The notes below the pieces were generated by a model that was not told where the DNA came from, ran no database searches, and saw nothing but the letters and a program-made list of their open reading frames with translations. Made by a program: the position numbers and the translations under genes. Below are positions 13,790 through 19,900 of a stretch of DNA of 19,900 nt, piece by piece. Every line of letters starts with the position of its first letter. Position 1 is the first letter of the stretch. Source of the DNA: Trebonia sp. (GTDB lineage: Bacteria; Actinomycetota; Actinomycetes; Streptosporangiales; Streptosporangiaceae); assembly GCA_030038035.1 (NCBI GenBank), contig JASHPP010000282.1, positions 1-19,900 of the forward strand. The letters are read 5' to 3'.

Positions 13790-14592
13790 ATCTCGGCTTC
13801 GGCGGCGAGGTCGCCGGGTTCTACCACCAGTACCGGCGCGGCTACCCGGCGGCCGTGATCGACATGCTCACCGGCGCGTTCGGCCTGACCGGCGACGATC
13901 TTGTCATCGACCTTGGCTGCGGGACCGGGCAGCTCACCTTGCCGATCGCCCGCCGGGTGCGGGCCGTCGCCGGAGTGGACCCCGAGCCGGACATGCTGGC
14001 CCGCGCCAGGCAAGCCGCCACCGAACAGGGTGTCACGAACGTTAGCTGGCTGCTCGGCGCCGACACCGACATCCCCGCATTCGCGGCGCTGCTCGGCGGC
14101 CGCCGCGCCGGGGCGGTCACGATCGCGCAGGCCCTGCACTGGATGCGCTACCGCGAGCTGATCCTCGCGCTCGTCCCGCTGCTGCGCCCGGGCGGCGGGA
14201 TCGCGGTGGTCACCAACGGCACACCGATGTGGCTGCAGGACAGTGCCTGGTCACGGGCGCTGCGCGGCTTCCTCTACCAGTGGCAGGGCAGCAGCCCCAG
14301 CAACGCCTGCGGCACCGACGACGCCAGCCAGCAGCGCTACCGCGACGCGATCACCGAAGCCGGGCTTGACGTAACCGAGATCCGCTACGACTACACCGAC
14401 GAACTCGACTTCGACCACCTTGTCGGCGGCGTCTACTCCGCGCTGTCAGTCCAGCGGCTGCCCCCGCCGGGCCAGCGGGCCGCCTTCGCTGACGAGATCC
14501 GCCGCGCCGTCACCCCGCACGCGCCGTTCGTCGAGCCCGTTCCCGTGCGAATGCTGATCGGGCGCGTGCCGGGCCAACCGGACGTGTGTTAG
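13780..14592 (+). CDS. Class I SAM-dependent methyltransferase (paralogue of the gene at 510)
   Basis: A 270-residue methyltransferase. Motif I is VIDLGCGTGQ (42-51), then VDPEPDML for the adenosyl-ribose contact, and LLRPGGGIAVVTNGTP later. It aligns without large gaps with the protein at 510-1292, about 60% identity by eye, including the shared NACGTD segment and the LVGGVYSA block near the C-terminus. The GTG at 13780 gives an N-terminus matching that paralogue (FGG near residue 7-9); no better start exists, yet there is no proper Shine-Dalgarno and the codon lies within a hairpin. The next methyltransferase starts ten bases after the stop. The acceptor substrate is unknown. Confidence 0.87.
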   Translation: MGEDLGFGGEVAGFYHQYRRGYPAAVIDMLTGAFGLTGDDLVIDLGCGTGQLTLPIARRVRAVAGVDPEPDMLARARQAATEQGVTNVSWLLGADTDIPAFAALLGGRRAGAVTIAQALHWMRYRELILALVPLLRPGGGIAVVTNGTPMWLQDSAWSRALRGFLYQWQGSSPSNACGTDDASQQRYRDAITEAGLDVTEIRYDYTDELDFDHLVGGVYSALSVQRLPPPGQRAAFADEIRRAVTPHAPFVEPVPVRMLIGRVPGQPDVC

Positions 14593-14595
14593 CGT
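14590..14595 (+). promoter_or_regulatory. -10 box of a predicted leaderless promoter (methyltransferase at 14602)
   Basis: TAGCGT ends six bases before GTG 14602, and its TAG is also the stop codon of the previous gene. No Shine-Dalgarno is present. The hexamer and spacing equal those of the MBL gene at 2058. Confidence 0.45.
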
Positions 14596-14601
14596 GCGAG
14601 C

Positions 14602-15372
14602 GTGGCCGGTAGCGAAGCGCGGGCGACCTCATTCGGCCAGGTGGCCGACGACTACGACCGGGTGCGGCCCGGTCCGCCGGAAGCGGCGCTCGACTGGCTG
14701 GTACCCGAGAACTGCGAGGTCGCGGTGGACCTCGCCGCCGGCACGGGGCTTTTCACCCGGGCGCTGCAACGCAGGAGCAGGCAGGTCATCGCCGTCGAGC
14801 CCGACGACCGGATGCGCGCCGTGCTGGCGGACCGGTCGCCAGGCGTCCGCGCCGTCGCGGGCCGGGGCGAGGACATCCCGGTTCCTGACGCGAGCGCGGA
14901 CGGGGTGTTCGTGTCGTCGGCGTGGCACTGGCTAGATCATGGCCAGGCCGTTCCCGAGATCGCCAGGGTGCTGCGTGACGGCGGCCGCCTGGGAGTGATC
15001 TGGACGAGCCGGGACCGCCGGGTGGACTGGATCGCCGAACTCGACCGGCTCCGCGGGCCGTACGCCGTCCGGCCGGGCGAGGACGCCAGACCACGCCCGC
15101 ACCGCGGGCGGGAGGTCATGCTGCCGGAGAACGCGCCGTTCGAGAACATCGCCAGCGCGTCGTTCACGTTCACCAGGATGATGACGGTCGACGACGCCGT
15201 CGACTGGATGGCCACCTACAGCGGCGTCATCACGGCACCCGCCGGGGAACGGGCAGCAGGGCTGGCCCGCGCGCGCGAAGCGCTGCGGCAGCGGGCCGAC
15301 GGGGACGGGCTGGTCGAGTTCCCGATGCGGTCGTCCTGCTGGCGGGCCGACCGTGTCCCCCGTCCCGCATAG
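14602..15372 (+). CDS. Class I SAM-dependent methyltransferase (Methyltransf_11 type)
   Basis: A 256-residue methyltransferase, only distantly related to its upstream neighbour. Motif I is VDLAAGTGLF (42-51), the acidic residue after strand beta-2 is in VIAVEPDDRM (62-71), and SSAWHWLDHGQAVPEIARVLRDGGRLGVIW follows the usual motif II/III layout. It resembles the ubiquinone/trans-aconitate-type Methyltransf_11 group; the substrate is unknown. The GTG at 14602 is favoured over the GTG at 14594, which is in another frame. The gene is 10 bp from the previous stop, so it may be co-transcribed, but it also has its own leaderless-type -10 box. Confidence 0.87.
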   Translation: MAGSEARATSFGQVADDYDRVRPGPPEAALDWLVPENCEVAVDLAAGTGLFTRALQRRSRQVIAVEPDDRMRAVLADRSPGVRAVAGRGEDIPVPDASADGVFVSSAWHWLDHGQAVPEIARVLRDGGRLGVIWTSRDRRVDWIAELDRLRGPYAVRPGEDARPRPHRGREVMLPENAPFENIASASFTFTRMMTVDDAVDWMATYSGVITAPAGERAAGLARAREALRQRADGDGLVEFPMRSSCWRADRVPRPA

Positions 15373-15404
15373 CGCCGTTCAACCCGCTTCCGCGTCGTTA
15401 TGTT

Positions 15405-15424
15405 TCGTATCAGATATGATACGA
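15405..15424. promoter_or_regulatory. Palindromic operator over the -10 of the nucleotidyltransferase/XRE unit
   Basis: TCGTATCAGATATGATACGA is a perfect 8-bp inverted repeat with a 4-nt centre. It contains TATGAT (15415-15420), a good -10 hexamer, 33 bases before the ATG at 15454. A site of this size over the promoter is what an XRE-type antitoxin or repressor would bind for self-regulation. Confidence 0.75.
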
Positions 15425-15453
15425 GAGCTATCGACCGGGGAAGGGCGACGCCG

Positions 15454-16158
15454 ATGCCTGAAAGCGCGGACGTGACCCAAGGGCTGAACCGTCCTGAACT
15501 GGTGCGCGTGCTTGAGTCGGCGGCGCGCCTTCAGGCTGTCGTCCCCGACGTCATCCTGGTCGGCGGTTCGCCCGCGGCGCCGTGGGCCAGCCATCGCACG
15601 TCGTTCGATCACGACCAGGTGCTGGCGGACCTGAACGTGCGCTTCGACACCGTCCTTGAGGCGATTGAGGCAACAGAAGGATGGGTCACCAACAGGGTTA
15701 CCCCAGGGAAGGTCATTCTCGGCGAGCTTGGCGGCATCGAGTCCGGCGTCCGCCAGCTCATCCGGAGCAGGCCGCTCGAGGTTACCGAGGTTGAGTTGCC
15801 TTCCGGGCACAAGCTGCGCGTACCCACACCGGAGGAGACCCTGCGGATCAAGGGTTACCTGATCGTCCGGCGGAACCAGGTCCGGGACTATCTCGACGTG
15901 GCCGCCCTGTCCGACCGGTACGGGATCCCGCATTCCGGGCAAGTCCTCGCCCGCATCGACCAGTACTACACCGACCAGCGCGGCCCTGAGGCGGAGGGCG
16001 TCGCAACGCAGCTCGCCCGCCAGCTCGCCGATCCCCGTCCAGCCGATGAGCGGACGATCAGGCAGCTGGGCAGCTATAAGAGCCTCGACGCGCGCTGGAC
16101 CAGCTGGGAAACTGTTGTCGGCGTGTGCCGGTCACTGGCCGTGGAGATGACACGATGA
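15454..16158 (+). CDS. AbiEii-like nucleotidyltransferase, putative toxin
   Basis: A 234-residue protein of the AbiEii/AbiGii-like nucleotidyltransferase group. The pol-beta-type signature is present: G37-G38-S39, then D52-H53-D54 (G-S-x12-D-x-D), followed by VILGELGGIESGVRQLI and the conserved ELPSGHKLRVPTPEETLRIKG block and RRNQVRDYLDVAAL. AbiEii proteins are toxins that block growth, some by adding nucleotides to tRNA, and work with a DNA-binding antitoxin. The following XRE gene overlaps it by ATGA. ATG 15454 has GAAGGG about nine bases upstream; the frame opens earlier (15400) but would begin inside the operator. The order is toxin first, unlike classic AbiE. Toxicity is inferred, not shown. 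Confidence 0.82.
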   Translation: MPESADVTQGLNRPELVRVLESAARLQAVVPDVILVGGSPAAPWASHRTSFDHDQVLADLNVRFDTVLEAIEATEGWVTNRVTPGKVILGELGGIESGVRQLIRSRPLEVTEVELPSGHKLRVPTPEETLRIKGYLIVRRNQVRDYLDVAALSDRYGIPHSGQVLARIDQYYTDQRGPEAEGVATQLARQLADPRPADERTIRQLGSYKSLDARWTSWETVVGVCRSLAVEMTR

Positions 16159-16607
16159 GCGCGCTGAGGTTCCGGAACATCACCGCCTCCGTCGACGATC
16201 CCGTCGAGACCTGGCCCTTCGAGAGCATCCTCGCCGCGGTGGAGCGCGGCACGCTGCCCGACTGGCGGCGGCTGGCCGCCGCTATCCGCGCCGACCCGTG
16301 GGGACCGGTCGCGCAGCAGGTCCTTGAGGCACTCGGAATATCACGGCCCTACGGCACCAGCGAGCTGCTGACAACCGTCATCGAGCGGGCCCGCCAAGAC
16401 GCCGCCGACGCCGAGCGTGACGAGGTCGCGGGCGAGATACGCGACCTCGTCGGCCGGTCCGGCCTGTCGCAGCAGGACTTCGCACTCCGGCTCGGCACCT
16501 CCCGTCCGCGCCTGTCCACTTACATGTCAGGCAAGGTCACGCCATCTGCCTCCCTCATGCTCCGGATGCGACGGGTCGCCGCCCAGGCGCAAGCCAGGGA
16601 CGGGTGA
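16155..16607 (+). CDS. XRE-family HTH protein, putative antitoxin of the nucleotidyltransferase
   Basis: A 150-residue DNA-binding protein. An N-terminal conserved region (residues 5-65, VDDPVETWPFESILAAVERG and DWRRLAAAIRADPWGPVA) is followed by a helix-turn-helix of the XRE/Cro type at about 93-142: GLSQQDFALRLGTSRPRLSTYMSGKVTPSASLMLRM. Proteins of this layout are typical partners of the AbiEii-like nucleotidyltransferase just upstream, and ATG 16155 overlaps its stop by ATGA, so the two are translated together. It is the obvious candidate to bind the palindrome at 15405-15424. It ends 13 bp from the convergent protease gene. Confidence 0.85.
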   Translation: MSALRFRNITASVDDPVETWPFESILAAVERGTLPDWRRLAAAIRADPWGPVAQQVLEALGISRPYGTSELLTTVIERARQDAADAERDEVAGEIRDLVGRSGLSQQDFALRLGTSRPRLSTYMSGKVTPSASLMLRMRRVAAQAQARDG

Positions 16608-16619
16608 CGGCGGGCGGCG

Positions 16620-17819
16620 TCAGTCGGCGGGGCCGGTGGCGAGGACGACCGTTGCCGTATGAGTCTGGCCGGAGACATCCTGCCAGCCGATGCTGACCCG
16701 GGCGCCGGGATGGTACGGCTCCAGCAGTGCCCGTATGCCGGATGGGGAGGTCACGGCGTGGCCGTTGACCGAGACGATGACGTCGCCGGGCACGAGGCCC
16801 GCCCTGGCGGCGGGCAGTCCCGCCATGACGCCGAGGACCAGCGCCTCGGTCCGGGAGGTGAAGGGCACCGGGTACTCGGCGACCTCGACGCCCAGGAAGC
16901 CGGTGGCGCCGACGTGGACCGTTGCCGAGGCGCGGCCCGCCGCGATCTGCCTGGCGGCCGAGACCGCCTGGCCGATCGGTATCGCGAAAGCCGCTGTAAC
17001 GCTGGGCTGGCTGGACTGGAACTGATACGCCGAGGAGGCCGCGGTGTCCAGGCCGATCACGGTTCCGGCGGTGGTGAGCAACGGCCCGCCGGAGTCTCCG
17101 GACTGCAGCGGCACGTTCGTCTGGATCAGCCCGGTTAGCTGCTCGGAGGTGTGCTCTGCCTCATTGGTGGCGGTGATCGCCTCGTTCAGGCCGGTGACCT
17201 TGCCGGTGGCGACCGACGGGGTGCCGCCCTTGCCCCCGGCGTTGCCCAGGGCGATGACCGCCTCGCCGACCGTGACCTTCGATGACAGGCCCAGCGTGAC
17301 GGTCTTCAGCCCGGACGCCCCCTGCGCCTGCAGCACGGCGATGTCGGCGGACTGGTCGTAGCCGACCACGGTCGCCGTGTAGGTGCGGCCGTTGCCCACG
17401 TCGGTGACCTTGACCGCGGTGGCGCCGTCGATCACGTGATTATTGGTCAGCACCTCACCTGAGCTTGTCAGCACCAGCCCGGTGCCCTCCGAGATCGCGT
17501 TCTGGTACCCCAGGGTGGCGACCACGTCGACCAGCCCGGGGTCGACCGCGGCGGCGACCGCGGACGTGCGCGACACCGGCTTGGGCGGCGCGGCCGGCGT
17601 GGTGCTCAGCGCCAGGCCGGTGCCGAGCGCGGCGGCCAGCACGAGCACGACGCAGGCTGCCGTGATGGCCAGGGTTCGACGGCGGCGCGGCCGGCGGACC
17701 GGCCCGCCTGGCTCGTTCCCTGCCCCGCCGTCACCGCCCGGCCCGCCGGGGGGCCGCCAGGGCATGGGCGGCGGCTGTTCTCCTGACGCCGGAACTGGCG
17801 GACCGTAGATGGTGCTCAC
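16620..17819 (-). CDS. HtrA/DegP-like membrane-anchored serine protease with PDZ domain
   Basis: A 399-residue protein. The N-terminus (1-49) is proline/glycine-rich and ends in an Arg cluster; one transmembrane helix follows (about 50-71), so the catalytic part is extracytoplasmic. The trypsin-like domain has H128 (TNNHVI), D159 (SADIAVL) and S243 (SGDSGGPLL). A PDZ domain spans about 305-395 (GFLGVEV, then GLVPGDVIVSVNGHAV). HtrA-type proteases degrade or refold damaged envelope proteins. I chose GTG 17819, with GGGAGG eight bases upstream, over a TTG at 17891 that lacks a ribosome-binding site. The upstream gene on this strand is an envelope enzyme, the L,D-transpeptidase, but 329 bp separate them. 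Confidence 0.92.
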   Translation of the reverse strand: MSTIYGPPVPASGEQPPPMPWRPPGGPGGDGGAGNEPGGPVRRPRRRRTLAITAACVVLVLAAALGTGLALSTTPAAPPKPVSRTSAVAAAVDPGLVDVVATLGYQNAISEGTGLVLTSSGEVLTNNHVIDGATAVKVTDVGNGRTYTATVVGYDQSADIAVLQAQGASGLKTVTLGLSSKVTVGEAVIALGNAGGKGGTPSVATGKVTGLNEAITATNEAEHTSEQLTGLIQTNVPLQSGDSGGPLLTTAGTVIGLDTAASSAYQFQSSQPSVTAAFAIPIGQAVSAARQIAAGRASATVHVGATGFLGVEVAEYPVPFTSRTEALVLGVMAGLPAARAGLVPGDVIVSVNGHAVTSPSGIRALLEPYHPGARVSIGWQDVSGQTHTATVVLATGPAD

Positions 17820-18148
17820 CGGATCCGCCTCCCTCCACGTGGAATGATCAAGCTGCGCTATTTGAGGCCAAGGCTGCCTGGTGTCTGGCAAGTACGGCTG
17901 TCCCCCCGCTGATGCCGCATGGTTTGCCGTCGCTGCTCTTTCCTAAAGGTGAATCACCACATCGTCGCTGGCCAGGGGCGAACAGCCCGGCATGACGGGG
18001 CTTACGACCCAGAAGGTGAGACCGGCTGCGGGAGCGAAGAAACGGCGGTCCCTGCACGCCGGGAGAAATGGCGGGAAAGCAGAAAAGAAAGACGGGCTGC
18101 GCGGGCACTGGGGGGCCCTGGGGCCCTGCCGCATTGCGCTTACCGCTG
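17820..18148. other. Intergenic stretch between the protease and L,D-transpeptidase genes
   Basis: The 329 bases hold the protease leader and no convincing gene. A direct repeat GGGGCCCT occurs twice at about 18112-18126 just beyond the L,D-transpeptidase stop, which may form part of a terminator. A purine-rich stretch (18055-18095) resembles that at 9335-9365 only loosely. Confidence 0.35.
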
Positions 18149-18973
18149 TCAGCCCCGGATGTACACCGGCGTGCCCGGCGTCGGGACCAGGGTGTAGAAG
18201 AACTCGGCGATGTCCATCGGGATGCGCACGCAGCCGTGCGACACCGGCTGCAGCGGCACGTACGTGTCGCCGTGGATCGCGAAGGCGGTGTCGATGAAGA
18301 ACACAGGGTTGTACATCTCGCCGAGCGGCACCGTGACCCAGCCGGGCATGAACGTGGTGGTGGAGAAATCGCCCGTCGGCGTGATGGCGTAGGCACAGCC
18401 GCCGCCGGGCGAGCAGTAGTAGTAGCCGCCGCCGGTCGAGACGTGGCTGATCAGCGCGACCTGGTCGTCGCGGTAGAGGACCAGGACCTCATCCGCCAGG
18501 TTGATCTCGATCCGCAGGCTCCCGCCGCCCGGGACGAGCACCGCGGGAAGGCGCGGGTTTGCCAGCGCCTGCCACGTCGCCTGACCCACCTCTCCCGTGG
18601 GGGTCAGCCCCTGGACCTCCTGGAACGCCCATACTGCCTCAAGGGTGTCCTGGCCGAACTGGCCGTCTACCTGACCCGGGTAGTAGTCCAGCGCGGCGAG
18701 CCGCAGCTGCAGTTCCCTGACGTCGGAGCCGCTCATGCCGAGCGTGAGGACCGGGCTGGACGAAGACGGCGGGGCAGGTGCCGGAGCCGGGGTCTGGACG
18801 TGAGTCGGCGCCGGCGCCGGGGAGGCCGGCGCGGAGGGGGAAGCAGAAGTGGCCGGCACGGAAGAACTCGGGACTGGCCTTTGGGCCGATGTGCCTACCG
18901 AGCCGCATGAAGCGAGCGCCAGCACCGGAGTAACCACGGCCACCAGCACCAACAGCCACCACGGGCGTGCCAT
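18149..18973 (-). CDS. L,D-transpeptidase lipoprotein with peptidoglycan-binding domain
   Basis: A 274-residue lipoprotein. The signal peptide ends in the lipobox L-A-S-C with the lipidated cysteine at residue 23. A Pro/Ser/Ala-rich linker (about 30-75) reaches out from the membrane; a PG_binding_1 domain follows (75-137, LGMSGSDVRELQLRLAALDYY and GQFGQDTLEAV). The YkuD domain (152-273) has H234 and the catalytic SHGCVR with C248. The enzyme makes 3-3 cross-links between peptidoglycan stems using a cysteine thioester. An insertion GGGYYYCSPGGGCAY (181-195) carries two further cysteines that may form a disulfide. ATG 18973 has GGAGG five bases upstream. The first gene of a unit, followed at some distance by the HtrA-like protease, also an envelope protein. 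Confidence 0.93.
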   Translation of the reverse strand: MARPWWLLVLVAVVTPVLALASCGSVGTSAQRPVPSSSVPATSASPSAPASPAPAPTHVQTPAPAPAPPSSSSPVLTLGMSGSDVRELQLRLAALDYYPGQVDGQFGQDTLEAVWAFQEVQGLTPTGEVGQATWQALANPRLPAVLVPGGGSLRIEINLADEVLVLYRDDQVALISHVSTGGGYYYCSPGGGCAYAITPTGDFSTTTFMPGWVTVPLGEMYNPVFFIDTAFAIHGDTYVPLQPVSHGCVRIPMDIAEFFYTLVPTPGTPVYIRG

Positions 18974-19118
18974 GATAACCTCCGCACAGCGGCCCGGCTC
19001 CCTGGAGGCGCCACCGGCTCAGGCCGCCCACTTCGATACTTCAAGATGGCGCACTTCAGCCGTGAATTGCAGGGCCGAAAGTCGCGGCTGGGCGGCCGTT
19101 GGGCCTCCTGCCTGAAGT

Positions 19119-19900
19119 TCAGCCGCGCCCGCCCGCGCGCCGGTACAGCCACGCGCCGAGCGGCGCGAACACGATGATGATCGCGGCGTACCAGGCGAGC
19201 GATTCCCAGATGTAGGTGGCGGCCGGGCCGCCGAGCACGAGCGCCCGCACCGCCGACGCGGAATAGGACACCGGCTGGTGAGCGGCGAACGCCTGCAGCC
19301 ATCCGGGCATCGTGGCCACAGGGATGAACGCCGACGAGGCGAAGACCAGCGGGGCCAGCACCGGGAAGCCGGCCGCCTGAGCGGTTTCCGGGTCACCGAC
19401 TGCCAGGCCGATCACCGCGTAGACCCAGGACATGGCCAGGCCGAACGCGAGCACAAGGACCAGGCCCACCAGGAAGGGGCCGGCGCCGTTGTGGATCCGG
19501 AAGCCGACCGCGAACCCTACCCCGGTCATCAGCGCGACCACGAAGACGTTGCGGGCCAGATCGGCCAGCGTGCGGCCGGCCAGCACCGCGACCCGGGACA
19601 TCGGCAGCGACCGGAACCGCTCGAGCAGGCCGGTCTGCAGGTCCGCGGCCAGCCCGATGGCGGTGTTCATGGCGCCGAAGACGGTGACCTGGACGAAGAT
19701 GCCGGGCATCAGGTAGTCGACGTACGGGAGCCCGGACGGCAGTGTCTTCGCGGCCACCCCGGCGAACACGTACCGGAACAGCACGAGGAACACCAGCGGC
19801 TGGATGGTGGAAAATATCAGCAGCCTGGGCGTACGGCGGATGACGTTGAGGTTGCGCCCGGCCACCGCGACCACGTCACGGACCGGGCCGAGCAGCGGCC
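19119..19900 (-). CDS. ABC-2 type (DrrB-like) transporter permease, N-terminus beyond the window
   Basis: At least 251 residues of an integral membrane permease of the ABC-2/DrrB type. Typical features: TIQPLVFLVLFRYVFAG at the first transmembrane helix, SGLPYVDYLMPGIFVQ, the cytosolic coupling part LQTGLLERFRSLPMSRVAVL, and six predicted membrane segments in all, ending WYAAIIIVFAPLGAWLY. With an ATP-binding subunit it would export drugs, lipids or polysaccharides; the ATPase gene usually lies just upstream, so outside this window. The frame is open to the edge (reading GPVRDVVAVAGRNL), so the true start is probably beyond base 19900; a GTG at 19874 is possible but would give a short N-terminus. 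Confidence 0.88.
   Translation of the reverse strand, partial: PLLGPVRDVVAVAGRNLNVIRRTPRLLIFSTIQPLVFLVLFRYVFAGVAAKTLPSGLPYVDYLMPGIFVQVTVFGAMNTAIGLAADLQTGLLERFRSLPMSRVAVLAGRTLADLARNVFVVALMTGVGFAVGFRIHNGAGPFLVGLVLVLAFGLAMSWVYAVIGLAVGDPETAQAAGFPVLAPLVFASSAFIPVATMPGWLQAFAAHQPVSYSASAVRALVLGGPAATYIWESLAWYAAIIIVFAPLGAWLYRRAGGRG

Noticed and set aside
14594..14935. A GTG-started frame beginning eight bases before the methyltransferase at 14602
   Set aside because: It is out of frame with the motif-bearing methyltransferase, and its product is Arg/Ser/Pro-rich without motifs.
17820..17891. Upstream TTG start extending the HtrA-like protease by 24 residues
   Set aside because: There is no ribosome-binding site before the TTG, while GTG 17819 has GGGAGG at ideal spacing; the strong site would otherwise lie inside the gene.

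Overview
The window is GC-rich (about 70%) with strong GC at third codon positions. Its gene families (a DUF222/13E12 HNH protein, an ECF sigma factor paired with a DGPF/YciI protein, a lipobox L,D-transpeptidase, a PDZ trypsin-like protease with a proline-rich N-terminus, a DrrB-type ABC-2 permease) point to a high-GC actinobacterium. I cannot name the genus; a Streptosporangiales-like organism is only a guess. No rRNA, tRNA, CRISPR array or intact mobile element was seen.

Layout. 1-1292 (+): tail of a molybdenum hydroxylase large subunit, joined by an ATGA overlap to a class I methyltransferase. 1315-5373 (-): MBL-fold hydrolase, zinc-ribbon protein, an SDR lacking its cofactor-binding N-terminus, a nucleoside phosphorylase and a DUF4253 protein. 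5374-5983: no intact gene, but a relic of a YWTD/NHL-like beta-propeller gene. 5984-6517 (-): DUF1203 protein. 6850-9070 (+): HEAT-repeat protein, SnoaL-like protein, DGPF/YciI protein and an ECF42-type sigma factor that has lost its C-terminal extension; directly after it lies a piece of an alpha/beta hydrolase gene. 9456-11864 (+): an 802-aa CehA/McbA-type metallohydrolase, convergent with a DUF222-HNH gene (11882-13390, -). 13391-13779: a divergent control region with an AT-rich patch, a G-quadruplex motif and a hairpin over the next start codon. 13780-15372 (+): two methyltransferases, the first a close paralogue of the one at 510-1292. 15405-16607 (+): an AbiEii-like nucleotidyltransferase/XRE pair behind a perfect palindrome, a probable self-regulated toxin-antitoxin unit. 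16620-19900 (-): PDZ serine protease, L,D-transpeptidase lipoprotein and the start-truncated ABC-2 permease, all cell-envelope functions.

Themes. Six genes have a TANNNT -10 box ending 6-7 nt before a plausible start codon and no Shine-Dalgarno, so leaderless transcription appears common here; this also moves two starts. By contrast, the HNH gene carries a 14-nt perfect complement to the 16S rRNA tail. Several genes are decayed (SDR, sigma factor, hydrolase piece, propeller relic), so this looks like an accessory region under turnover. I did not find a convincingly new multi-gene system. The most useful leads are the operator-controlled nucleotidyltransferase/XRE unit, the truncated ECF42 with its DGPF partner, and the leaderless set.
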